DNA of 8,629 bases, taken from contig CAYNEF010000097.1 of NCBI GenBank assembly GCA_964396165.1, forward strand, positions 1 through 8,629, written 5' to 3'. Positions within the stretch are counted from its first letter, which is position 1, and each line of letters opens with the position of its first letter. Origin of the DNA: CALCZU01 sp964396165. Its GTDB lineage: Bacteria; Bdellovibrionota; FAC87; UBA2466. The notes beneath the pieces were generated by a model, which was given only the letters and a program-made list of their open reading frames with translations, was not told the origin of the DNA and did no database searches. Below are positions 1 through 6,899 of the stretch, in pieces. The translations under genes were made by a program, and so were the position numbers.

Positions 1-1701
1 GCAGACATCGGTTCTGACTTAATGAAAATCGTCTTTAACGTAAAAGAAGACGATGCAAGAAACCCAGGCGTAATTGCCGACTGTGCTGGTGACAACGCAG
101 GGGATTCTGTTGGTCCGACTGCAGACGGTTTTGAAACTTACGGCGTAACGGGTGTGGCTCTCATCAGCTTCATCGGTCTTGCTGTTGGCATGCATATGGA
201 TGCTGCTGGACATTTGTCTCCAAACGGAGATCCTTCCGCAATCCAAGCAAAGTTGATTCTGTGGATCTTCTTGATGCGTATTTTAATGGTGATTGCTTCC
301 GTTGTTTCCTACGCAGTCAACCAGGCTGTTGCTAAAGCAAGCTTCGGCACTGTCGATCATTTCGACTTTGAAAAACCACTGACATGTCTTGTTTGGGTTA
401 CCTCTATTGTATCCATCATCATTACCTACATCGTCAGCTACGGATTCTTGTCTGAAATGGGTGGGTATGTATGGTGCAGACTGGCTACTATCATCAGCTG
501 CGGAACACTTGCCGCTGCGTTGATTCCAGAACTCACCAAAGTATTTACTTCTGCAAAATCCAAACACGTTGCTGAAATCGTAACGGCCTCCCGCGAAGGC
601 GGAGCATCGTTAACGATCTTATCCGGACTTGTTGCCGGTAACTTCAGCGTGTTCTGGAAGGGTATGTCTATCGCAGGCTTGATGTTGATAGCTTACCTCA
701 CAGCCAGTGCAGAACTTGGACAATTCATGGTTTATCCAGCCGTGTTTGCGTTCGGTCTTGTAGCTTTCGGAATGCTCAGCATGGGTCCTGTTACCATTGC
801 CGTCGATAGTTACGGTCCAGTGACAGACAATGCGCAATCTGTATTCGAACTCTCTCAAATCGAATCCATGTCCAATATCAAAGCAGAAGTGAACAAGGAC
901 TTTGGTTTTTCTCCTGATTTCGAAAGAGGAAAACATCTTCTGGAAGAAAACGACTCTGCTGGTAACACCTTTAAAGCAACGGCAAAACCGGTGCTTATCG
1001 GAACGGCCGTGATCGGTGCTACAACGATGATCTTCTCGATCATTCTTCTTCTCAATTTGAAATTGGATCTTTTGGATCCGAAAGTACTCTTGGGAATGAT
1101 TTGCGGTGGAGCAGTGATTTACTGGTTCACAGGCGCATCGATGCAGGCAGTTTCTACCGGTGCTTACAGAGCGGTGGATTACATCAAGAAAAACATGGAT
1201 GTAAAAAACACAACTAAGGCATCGATTGAAGCATCCACACAGGTCGTAAAAATCTGTACGCAATTTGCACAAGCCGGAATGATTAACATCTTTGGTGTTA
1301 TCTTCTCCTTAACGCTGGCATTTGCTGCTTTTGATCCGACCTTCTTCGCAAGTTACTTAATCTCCATTGCACTTGTTGGTTTGTTCCAAGCTATCTTCAT
1401 GGCGAACGCCGGTGGGGCATGGGATAACGCGAAAAAAGTCGTGGAAGTAGACTTGAAAGAAAAAGGAACTCCATTACACGCAGCTTGTGTGATTGGGGAT
1501 ACTGTTGGTGACCCATTCAAAGATACTTCTTCTGTAGCTTTGAACCCAATCATCAAATTCACTACACTCTTCGGATTGTTAGCTGTTGAAATTGCAGTTT
1601 CTGCAGGCGACACAGCGAAAATCATCGGTGTGGTGTTCTTGTTAATCGGTTGCTTCTTCGTATGGCGTTCCTTCTACGGAATGCGCATTACAAAAGCCTA
1701 A
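1..1701 (+). CDS. hppA: membrane-bound ion-translocating pyrophosphatase, 5'-partial
   Basis: This integral membrane enzyme hydrolyses pyrophosphate and pumps H+ (or Na+) out of the cytoplasm. The frame is open from base 1, so the gene starts before the window; the ATG at 22 is internal. 566 codons are visible, and roughly the first quarter or less of the usual 650-800 residues is missing. Counting from window codon 1, the substrate site begins with ADIGSDL (2-8, the family's ADVGADL) and continues as EDD (16-18) and the Asp series D27/D31/D35/D42 with E45. The second catalytic loop has N469, W474-D475-N476 and K478-K479, and GDTVGDPFKDT at 499-509. About a dozen hydrophobic helices lie between. 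In the GNTFKATAK segment (321-329) lysine K325 occupies the position that marks potassium-independent members (from family knowledge). The DCAGDNAGDS variant points to a divergent subfamily. Which ion is pumped cannot be read from sequence alone. Transcription ends at the hairpin just downstream. Confidence 0.96.
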   Translation, partial: ADIGSDLMKIVFNVKEDDARNPGVIADCAGDNAGDSVGPTADGFETYGVTGVALISFIGLAVGMHMDAAGHLSPNGDPSAIQAKLILWIFLMRILMVIASVVSYAVNQAVAKASFGTVDHFDFEKPLTCLVWVTSIVSIIITYIVSYGFLSEMGGYVWCRLATIISCGTLAAALIPELTKVFTSAKSKHVAEIVTASREGGASLTILSGLVAGNFSVFWKGMSIAGLMLIAYLTASAELGQFMVYPAVFAFGLVAFGMLSMGPVTIAVDSYGPVTDNAQSVFELSQIESMSNIKAEVNKDFGFSPDFERGKHLLEENDSAGNTFKATAKPVLIGTAVIGATTMIFSIILLLNLKLDLLDPKVLLGMICGGAVIYWFTGASMQAVSTGAYRAVDYIKKNMDVKNTTKASIEASTQVVKICTQFAQAGMINIFGVIFSLTLAFAAFDPTFFASYLISIALVGLFQAIFMANAGGAWDNAKKVVEVDLKEKGTPLHAACVIGDTVGDPFKDTSSVALNPIIKFTTLFGLLAVEIAVSAGDTAKIIGVVFLLIGCFFVWRSFYGMRITKA

Positions 1702-1729
1702 TCGTTCATTTAAAGTATTCGTTTAAAGC

Positions 1730-1763
1730 CCGGCACTCTTGAAAAAGAGTGCCGGTTTTTTTT
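1730..1763 (+). terminator. Rho-independent terminator of hppA
   Basis: A perfect 11-bp stem (CCGGCACTCTT at 1730-1740 paired with AAGAGTGCCGG at 1745-1755) is closed by a GAAA tetraloop and followed directly by eight T residues (1756-1763). It starts 29 bases after the hppA stop. It sits between convergent genes, but on the minus strand the stem is followed only by GCTTTAAAC, so strong termination is expected for the plus strand only. Confidence 0.95.
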
Positions 1764-1770
1764 GAAAATC

Positions 1771-2553
1771 TCAGTCGATTTTTGCCATGAAGTAGACTTG
1801 AGGCATGTTGGAAAGAAGAAGTAATTCTTCCGCTGTTCCACTCATCAAAACTGCGGGGACACCTTTTATTTCTTCTGTTTTAGCGCGAAACAGTTCTGTA
1901 ACTACAGGAAAGGCGAAGCGACTTTTGTGTTTTGTTTGAGCGAGATCGCGATCCACTTCTCCGATAAATAAAACAAGAACATTGTCGATGCGATCTGATT
2001 TTTTTGCGCTCGATAAAATGCGTGCAAGTCCCGTGTCGATAGCGTTTTTATCCAAGGCATCTACGAGTAGACTTGCGCCCCCTTCAGACTTCCATTTTGC
2101 TTTCAAATCTTCCAACGTGTATTTGACTTTGTCTGGTACTAACCTGGGAGAAAGAGTGATTGTTTCAACGGTTTCTTCGTGGTGTTCCTCATCGCAGTCA
2201 AGCCCGACAGTTGTAGTCACAAGTTTGGGATACATTCCACCAGATGCCACAACCAGATTCACATTCAGTGTTTTCTGCGCTTGCCAGCCACTTTTTCGAG
2301 AGAGATAGAAAGAGCCCAACTTCTCGGTATTTGCTACGACAGTTATTTCTGGGTGCGAGAGAACTTGCAATGTGGAATCAGAGATGAGCGCATGATTGTC
2401 TAAATCGACTACATTCACAGTCAATGCATAGTGGTTGTGGGAATTTCTCTTTGCCCGAATCGTGCTTTTTATCGGGTTAAACACTCGGGTATTCCACAGA
2501 ATTGACACAGCAAGTCCGATAAATAACGCGATTACTAGTTTTCTGGAGCTCAT
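1771..2553 (-). CDS. hypothetical exported or membrane-anchored protein, possible I9-like C-terminal domain
   Basis: I do not recognise this 260-residue protein. A hydrophobic segment near the N-terminus (about residues 6-20, after R4-K5) looks like a signal anchor or uncleaved signal; there is no lipobox cysteine. Residues 42-135 look beta-rich (YALTVNVVDLDNHALI, then LNVNLVVASGGMYPK), as in carboxypeptidase-regulatory-like or other Ig-like sandwiches, and carry an acidic/His patch (D119-C-D-E-E-H-H-E-E127). Residues about 150-260 run helix, strand (VLVLFIGEV, 192-200), helix, then GVPAVLMSGTAEELLLLSNM and PQVYFMAKID. That order resembles the prodomain/inhibitor I9 of subtilases, but no protease follows. 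An in-frame TAG lies two codons before the ATG, so this is the first possible ATG start, although no clear Shine-Dalgarno precedes it. It stands alone, convergent with hppA and divergent from exbB. The domain calls are inference; that it encodes a real protein is likely from its length and segment structure. Confidence 0.8.
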   Translation of the reverse strand: MSSRKLVIALFIGLAVSILWNTRVFNPIKSTIRAKRNSHNHYALTVNVVDLDNHALISDSTLQVLSHPEITVVANTEKLGSFYLSRKSGWQAQKTLNVNLVVASGGMYPKLVTTTVGLDCDEEHHEETVETITLSPRLVPDKVKYTLEDLKAKWKSEGGASLLVDALDKNAIDTGLARILSSAKKSDRIDNVLVLFIGEVDRDLAQTKHKSRFAFPVVTELFRAKTEEIKGVPAVLMSGTAEELLLLSNMPQVYFMAKID

Positions 2554-2582
2554 AGCGATCTATTCGGTAAGTTATTGTGTGT

Positions 2583-2610
2583 ACTAAACCATATTAAACA
2601 CTTATGTCAC
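2583..2610 (-). promoter_or_regulatory. candidate promoter for the 260-residue protein
   Basis: On the minus strand a GTGACA box (2610-2605, 5 of 6 against TTGACA) is followed after 16 bases by TTTAGT (2588-2583, 4 of 6 against TATAAT), about 30 bases before the start codon. The match is modest and assumes a housekeeping sigma factor of the usual specificity. Confidence 0.3.
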
Positions 2611-2664
2611 AGGAGGCCACCTCGCTGCGTCTAAGATTCTACAGATAGCACTTGTACAATCGCA

Positions 2665-2673
2665 TGGTAGAAT
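2665..2673 (+). promoter_or_regulatory. candidate extended -10 promoter for exbB-exbD operon
   Basis: TGGTAGAAT is an extended -10 element (TG, one base, then TAGAAT matching TATAAT at 5 of 6). No convincing -35 box lies at the right distance. Transcription would start near 2680, leaving a leader of about 20 bases that contains the AAGGAG ribosome site (2689-2694) four bases before the exbB ATG. Confidence 0.35.
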
Positions 2674-2698
2674 AGAAGAACGTTATTTAAGGAGAACT

Positions 2699-3319
2699 AT
2701 GCAAGTCAATTTCGGACAACTTTTCTTTCAAGGTGGCTGGGTGATGTGGCCGCTCCTCATCTTTTCAGTAATCACCTGGGCTGTGATTTTAGAAAGAGCT
2801 TTTGTGCTTTTAACGCTTCGCCCAAAATTGAATCGATTGGGACAAACTTTACTGCATACTCTTAAATCAGGAGATCTCCAAACAGCAAAGCAGATTCTTG
2901 TGCAAGAAAAACCGCAAGTAGCGGAAGTTTTCTTAACTATTTTTGATCCGAAGAAAACAAAAGAGTCGACAGAGAGAACAACCGAAAGAAGCCGCATGCG
3001 CCTTACTTCTTACTTAAAAAGAAATCTCTGGATTCTTGCAACTGTGGCCAGCGCGAGCCCCTTCATTGGACTATTAGGTACTGTCGTCGGTATTGTGCGC
3101 GCCTTTCACGACATGGCAGAAAAAGGAGCCGGTGGCTTTAGCGTCGTAGCAGGCGGAATTTCTGAAGCACTAATAGCAACTGCCGCAGGTCTTGTTGTCG
3201 CTATTATTTCTCTGATTACTTATAATGCGTTTGTCACTTCCGTAAACCAGACCATGCAATCGGTGAAATTAAACCTGGAAGAACTTCTCGACTTATCCTA
3301 CGAACGCACCGGAGCTTAA
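2699..3319 (+). CDS. exbB: ExbB/TolQ/MotA-family proton channel protein
   Basis: This inner-membrane subunit forms a pentameric channel around an ExbD/TolR dimer and converts the proton gradient into mechanical work on an envelope partner (TonB- or Tol-type systems). At 206 residues it is a typical short ExbB. TM1 is at about 14-39 (GGWVMWPLLIFSVITWAVI), a cytoplasmic domain with helical charged stretches spans 40-108, TM2 is about 110-135 with PFIGLLGTVVGIV, and TM3 about 152-180 with ISEALIATAAGL. The conserved channel-lining threonines are present as T128 and T161 (E. coli T148 and T181 by motif alignment). AAGGAG four bases before the ATG supports the start. exbD follows 4 bases after the stop. 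No tonB, tolA, tolB or pal is in the window, so TonB and Tol pathways cannot be told apart, and an unrelated motor role remains possible. Confidence 0.93.
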   Translation: MQVNFGQLFFQGGWVMWPLLIFSVITWAVILERAFVLLTLRPKLNRLGQTLLHTLKSGDLQTAKQILVQEKPQVAEVFLTIFDPKKTKESTERTTERSRMRLTSYLKRNLWILATVASASPFIGLLGTVVGIVRAFHDMAEKGAGGFSVVAGGISEALIATAAGLVVAIISLITYNAFVTSVNQTMQSVKLNLEELLDLSYERTGA

Positions 3320-3323
3320 TAAA

Positions 3324-3746
3324 ATGGCAATGAAAATATCCGATACTGATGATGAAGCTCTTGTAGCCGAGATTAATATCACGCCTCTTACCGATATTTT
3401 TCTCGTACTTCTTATCATCTTCATGATTTCCAGCAGTGCCATGCTTGAAGGAGGCTTGAACGTAAAACTTCCGACAGCCAAATCCACCTCTCTTACAAAA
3501 ACGGCGCAAGGAAAGCCCACGTATGTTTCTATTTCTAAAGATGGGCAAATTCTCGTAAATGAAAAAGCTTCAAGTGAAACGGACTTAGCAGTTGCCCTAA
3601 AAGAGGCAATGGATAAATCACCCGATAAAACGGTACTCATCCGTGGGGACGAATCCATTGTGCTGGGTAAAGCGGTAAAAATTATGGATGCAGCCCGTGC
3701 TGCAGGTGCCGAAAAAATTGCGATCGCTACCCAAGCGCCCAATTAA
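3324..3746 (+). CDS. exbD: ExbD/TolR-family proton channel partner
   Basis: This 140-residue protein pairs with ExbB. After a short charged cytoplasmic tail it has a single membrane helix (about 22-40) containing the proton-carrying aspartate D24 in NITPLTDIFLVLLIIFM, which corresponds to D25 of E. coli ExbD. The periplasmic domain (about 45-140) has the usual order: a LPTAKS segment (P50), a strand-rich part (PTYVSISKDGQILVNEK), then KTVLIRGDESIVLGKAVKIMDAARAAGAEKIAIAT, a family hallmark. A GGAG motif at the end of exbB and the 4-base gap suggest translational coupling. TolR is the main alternative identity. Confidence 0.93.
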   Translation: MAMKISDTDDEALVAEINITPLTDIFLVLLIIFMISSSAMLEGGLNVKLPTAKSTSLTKTAQGKPTYVSISKDGQILVNEKASSETDLAVALKEAMDKSPDKTVLIRGDESIVLGKAVKIMDAARAAGAEKIAIATQAPN

Positions 3747-3755
3747 ATAAATTTC

Positions 3756-4952
3756 ATGACGGAAAACATGTTCTCAATTAGCGATAAGGCCCTAGTCTTG
3801 CGTTTCTCGCGGCTGGGAAGACTTCCTCCTGCATTGTATGCTACAGAAATCCTGCACGAGGCGGGCGTGCCCGTGATTGTCCTCGAGTTTGGAAACGTAA
3901 AAGAATCGGAATCTAAAATTGCAGGAAGCCCTCCCCGCATTCGCTGGGACGCAAGATGGGTAAGGTTTATTCCTTCTCCACTTCATCCCATATGCATCCT
4001 TCTGACTACGCTCTTTAGACTATTTCAAATCATCCAAAACGGCGAAAGACCTAAGCTCACGATAAGTCACGGGCCGCAAGAAAATTTCATTTGCTTCTTT
4101 CTGTATCAAATTTTTCATATTCCTTACGTCGTTCAAGTACACGAGGTGTATGACAAATCTGAAATCAAAGGGATCGCAAGCCGCTTGTTATTCTCTCTTG
4201 AAAGAAGCGTGCTTTCCCATGCGAAATTTTTGATTTTTCCGGAAGAAGAAAGAAGAAAACTCTATACAGAGAGATACCAGTTAAAAGCCCCCAGCTATCT
4301 TGTACCCAATTGCCCGCGAAAAATGGGGTTACCTAGTCGACGCGAGCTGAAAAAAGATTTAGGCCTTGCCGAAGATTCCGTACTGATGGCGTACGTCGGA
4401 GGAATAAGCGATCACAACCTTATCGAAGACGCGATTAAAGCAATTGCACCACTTACGAAGGTATGTTTTTTACTTTGGGGATGGGGAGCAAAATCTTATC
4501 TGGAAGAAATCAAAGCACTTGCTAAATCCTTGGGAGTGGAAAAAAGGGTGCTCTTAATGGGCGAATTAAAAGAAAACAAATGGGAATTAATAGCGGGCGC
4601 AGACTTAAGCTACTGTGTTTACAGAATGGACTTACTACGCATGAAATTAGGCGTGACGGCCTCAAACAAATTATTTGAATCCATGGCATGTGGAGTAGCA
4701 GTACTTGCTCCTCCGACTTTTTCTTTCGTTACCGAAAAGGGTGTGGGGTTGACTGTTCCCAGTCTTGATGTCGAAGGCATCAGAAGTGCCGTAAAAACGT
4801 TAAGCGAAAACAGTGCTCTCAGAAAAACACTTGGAGCAAACGGAAGAAAATGCGTGGAAACAACTTATTATTACGAAAAACAATTTGAGCCCGTTCTCAA
4901 TGCCTTTAAAGCACTGTTTAACAAAAAAGAACCTTCTCTTTACGCTGCTTAA
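3756..4952 (+). CDS. GT-B fold glycosyltransferase (GT4-like, NKLFE type)
   Basis: This 398-residue protein probably moves a sugar from a nucleotide-sugar donor to a lipid or polysaccharide acceptor at the cytoplasmic face of the membrane. The N-terminal half (about 10-200) has acceptor-domain features, including HEVYD at 129-133 and a hydrophobic stretch near 75-90 that may touch the membrane. The C-terminal donor domain begins with YVGGISDHN (213-221) and contains SNKLFESMACG (303-313) with E308, the nucleotide-sugar-binding glutamate region of GT4-type enzymes. Residues near 330-390 form the usual closing helices. It starts 9 bases after the exbD stop, so it is probably in the same operon. 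No good Shine-Dalgarno precedes 3756; a start at the ATG at 3768 is equally possible. Donor and acceptor cannot be deduced. The stop lies 2 bases from the convergent small gene. Confidence 0.88.
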   Translation: MTENMFSISDKALVLRFSRLGRLPPALYATEILHEAGVPVIVLEFGNVKESESKIAGSPPRIRWDARWVRFIPSPLHPICILLTTLFRLFQIIQNGERPKLTISHGPQENFICFFLYQIFHIPYVVQVHEVYDKSEIKGIASRLLFSLERSVLSHAKFLIFPEEERRKLYTERYQLKAPSYLVPNCPRKMGLPSRRELKKDLGLAEDSVLMAYVGGISDHNLIEDAIKAIAPLTKVCFLLWGWGAKSYLEEIKALAKSLGVEKRVLLMGELKENKWELIAGADLSYCVYRMDLLRMKLGVTASNKLFESMACGVAVLAPPTFSFVTEKGVGLTVPSLDVEGIRSAVKTLSENSALRKTLGANGRKCVETTYYYEKQFEPVLNAFKALFNKKEPSLYAA

Positions 4953-4954
4953 AA

Positions 4955-5179
4955 TTACAAGTCATAGTTGTTTTTAATATAATATCCGCCAACGCAAAAA
5001 AGAACGCCCACTACCCAGGTTTTATAATTTGTCATAGCGAATGTAGGAATACCCGTCCCAATTCCGTACAACCAGCTTGAAATATGTTTATCCTTAAACC
5101 CTTTCCACAAAAACTTTGTAGATATCGTCGATAAAATCAGCATAAGCACGAGTAAATACGGGTTTGAAAAAGCTTCCAT
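4955..5179 (-). CDS. small hydrophobic membrane protein, hypothetical
   Basis: I do not recognise this 74-residue protein. It has two or three hydrophobic segments (about 7-24, 34-49 and 54-67), separated by a basic loop (KFLWKGFKDKH), and a short polar C-terminus (YYIKNNYDL). It reads as a real gene because a strong AGGAG lies four bases before its ATG and it follows the C45-type hydrolase by only 7 bases. The arrangement suggests coexpression with the hydrolase, perhaps as a membrane partner, though that is inference. No terminator is visible after it; its stop is 2 bases from the end of the opposing glycosyltransferase. Confidence 0.75.
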   Translation of the reverse strand: MEAFSNPYLLVLMLILSTISTKFLWKGFKDKHISSWLYGIGTGIPTFAMTNYKTWVVGVLFCVGGYYIKNNYDL

Positions 5180-5183
5180 TGTT

Positions 5184-5188
5184 CTCCT
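5184..5188 (-). promoter_or_regulatory. ribosome-binding site overlapping upstream stop codon
   Basis: The minus-strand sequence TAGGAGAACAATG joins the hydrolase stop (TAG, 5189-5187), the Shine-Dalgarno AGGAG (5188-5184) and the ATG of the small membrane protein. The overlap suits translational coupling of the two genes. Confidence 0.75.
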
Positions 5189-6893
5189 AATTAAACGGAA
5201 TAAAACTCGAATACGGCATCAGAATCTGTTCTAACTTCTTCTTATGATAGGGGCCGCCCTTTTCCGCTATTTTTTTGATATTTAAATCATATAATTTTGG
5301 ATGTTTAGCGAGCGACTGATACGCCAACTCTGCTTCCTTCTTTCTTCCCAGTAAATCAAGCGCACGGGCTTCGAAAATTCTAATTTCGAAGTACTCAGGG
5401 GGAAATTCCGTTTTTTTCATCGCTTCAAACTTATTTTCAATCCACTTACGTGCTTTTTCAAAAAGTTCGAGACCGACTTTATAGTCCCCGTTCTTTAAGT
5501 GCACGACACCGCCTACAAACGCGGCCTCAGGGCAGAAATCAAATGCCAAACACTGATCCAAAGCTGCTGCGGCTTCGGTATATTTGCCGTCGAAGGCAGA
5601 AATAAAGCTGGAAATGTAGCATTCTTTCGCATTTTGTTTACTTTCGTCTTTAAATTTGAATCCGGGAAGTTCCTGCCCCGTTCTTCCTTCGCGGCCTGCA
5701 AATATTTCTCCCATATCAAACTCAACATACTTTCGTAAGTGTACGGGAGCTTCGCCTTCGGCAAAAAAGACTTTCATATTTTCCAAATCCCAGACAAGGC
5801 TTTGAATGTTGTACACTTGAGAGACTGTACGGTTGATGATTTTTTCTTCCTGCCAATAAAGATCATAGTGATCACTGATAATTTTGACCGCTTCGGGAAA
5901 ATCCAAGTCACTTCCCCGCTCTTTCACGAGGATCTCAAGTCTTTTTCTTCTGCAGTAATTATCCCAGTTCATCCGATGGGTCATGGCATATTCTTCCGTC
6001 GTTGACTGCAATAATTCGAAGTGGTTGGAATGTGCGATGGGGTTTTGTTCAGAAAGCCATAAAATCTTACTTTCTTTCGGATTCGATTCAAAAAGAAAGC
6101 CCCGTTTTGTTTTGCCGTCTCCTACTACATAGGCCCAGGAATTGGCGAATCGAAACCCTTTTAAAATCTCTTCTGCTTGTTCCAATGTTCGCGCGTTCTT
6201 TAAGATCTCTTCGCCGCAGACAAAAGGAAGTTGCCCTTTCAAATCCGTTTCAAGTGCGTAATGCTGGTGCAGGGCAACGGAGATCTGCGCTTCGTTCACA
6301 CCGGTAATTCCTGCAACAGGCGCCGCAGCTGTAGTAAAACCCAGGTATTTCAAACCGTCTTTCGGCTGAAATAGTTGGATGACTGGATACCTGTCCCAGT
6401 AACCCACTCCTGGAAAATCCAGATTTCTTGCCTGCAGAAACTTCTTTCCCTGATGCAGATAACTTGAGCACCCGAGCCCCTCGGGCATTCGCACATCCAC
6501 TGTTCTTACGTGTCCAATTTTTGCGGCATATGCTTGAAGAAGCGGCAAGAGATCGGGCAAAACAAGCGCTGTTGCTAATTCCTCAAAGCTTGCGCCACTG
6601 ACATCGCACATGCCGCCCACTCTTTCTTTTACATAGTGGGGCAGATTATTGAACAGTCGGTTAATGAGGAGGGGATCGACCAGGTTTTTACCAATCGCAA
6701 AGCCTACTTTTTCGATAAAATTAGTCGATTTGAAATCAAATACGCTTTTCCAAAAGCGGAAAAAGAATCCGGGCATGGTGTCTGCGACATTGAGGTCCAT
6801 CTGTTCCATGTGTTGTCGCCCCTGTGACCTGTCATCACCTGAAGTATGAATGACGCGTGTTCTTCTTGCGGGGCGAAGATGGGAGTTGGACAT
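5187..6893 (-). CDS. C45-type Ntn hydrolase/acyltransferase with C-terminal TPR-like repeats
   Basis: This is probably an amidase or acyltransferase of the acyl-CoA:6-aminopenicillanate acyltransferase (peptidase C45) family, related to bile-salt and acylamide hydrolases. In the family a Gly-Cys bond is cut autocatalytically, exposing an N-terminal cysteine nucleophile. Numbering from the longest start: residues 50-135 form the prosegment; G141-C142 (LGCSSY) is the expected cleavage site and nucleophile; R156, N157 and D159 in ARNLDFPG match the conserved Arg/Asp pair of this fold; GITGVNEAQISVALHQHYA at 195-213 and AHSNHFE (287-293) with R319 further on are also family-like. From about 420 to 535 the protein carries two or three TPR-like helical repeats (for example A454-K484 region and ALDLLGRKKEAELAYQSLA). 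There is no signal peptide, so it should be cytoplasmic. The start is uncertain: 6893 has no ribosome site, whereas the ATG at 6809 (residue 29) follows AGGGG by nine bases. The substrate is unknown. Confidence 0.85.
   Translation of the reverse strand: MSNSHLRPARRTRVIHTSGDDRSQGRQHMEQMDLNVADTMPGFFFRFWKSVFDFKSTNFIEKVGFAIGKNLVDPLLINRLFNNLPHYVKERVGGMCDVSGASFEELATALVLPDLLPLLQAYAAKIGHVRTVDVRMPEGLGCSSYLHQGKKFLQARNLDFPGVGYWDRYPVIQLFQPKDGLKYLGFTTAAAPVAGITGVNEAQISVALHQHYALETDLKGQLPFVCGEEILKNARTLEQAEEILKGFRFANSWAYVVGDGKTKRGFLFESNPKESKILWLSEQNPIAHSNHFELLQSTTEEYAMTHRMNWDNYCRRKRLEILVKERGSDLDFPEAVKIISDHYDLYWQEEKIINRTVSQVYNIQSLVWDLENMKVFFAEGEAPVHLRKYVEFDMGEIFAGREGRTGQELPGFKFKDESKQNAKECYISSFISAFDGKYTEAAAALDQCLAFDFCPEAAFVGGVVHLKNGDYKVGLELFEKARKWIENKFEAMKKTEFPPEYFEIRIFEARALDLLGRKKEAELAYQSLAKHPKLYDLNIKKIAEKGGPYHKKKLEQILMPYSSFIPFN
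6819..6823 (-). promoter_or_regulatory. possible ribosome-binding site for internal start of hydrolase
   Basis: Minus-strand AGGGG lies nine bases before the ATG at 6809-6807. It would set the start 28 residues into the longest frame. The skipped residues (rich in R, S, H) look unlike the body of the protein, and the longer start at 6893 has no comparable site. Confidence 0.45.
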
Positions 6894-6899
6894 CGATAA

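Noticed and set aside
619..1272. 217-residue minus-strand open frame within hppA
   Set aside because: It lies wholly opposite a strongly conserved pyrophosphatase, is rich in Cys, His and Arg without domain logic, and has no ribosome site. It is a shadow of the real gene.
1702..1729. Two copies of TTTAAAG before the hppA terminator
   Set aside because: Short AT-rich repeat with no further symmetry; expected by chance.
2611..2616. AGGAGG on the plus strand in the 2554-2698 gap, as if a small gene started there
   Set aside because: No ATG, GTG or TTG follows at a workable distance with an open frame; a stop follows soon after. A weak GAGG/CCTC hairpin there is too short to call.
2664..2675. 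Mini-frame ATG GTA GAA TAG before exbB
   Set aside because: Three sense codons with no ribosome site, overlapping the likely -10 element; probably chance.
3293..3742. 149-residue minus-strand open frame opposite exbD
   Set aside because: It mirrors exbD almost end to end; the plus-strand product has the conserved D24 helix and family periplasmic domain, so the reverse reading is not a gene.
6250..6471. Short alternative frames inside the C45-type hydrolase gene on both strands
   Set aside because: They overlap the catalytic region encoded in the main frame and have no ribosome sites or recognisable domains.
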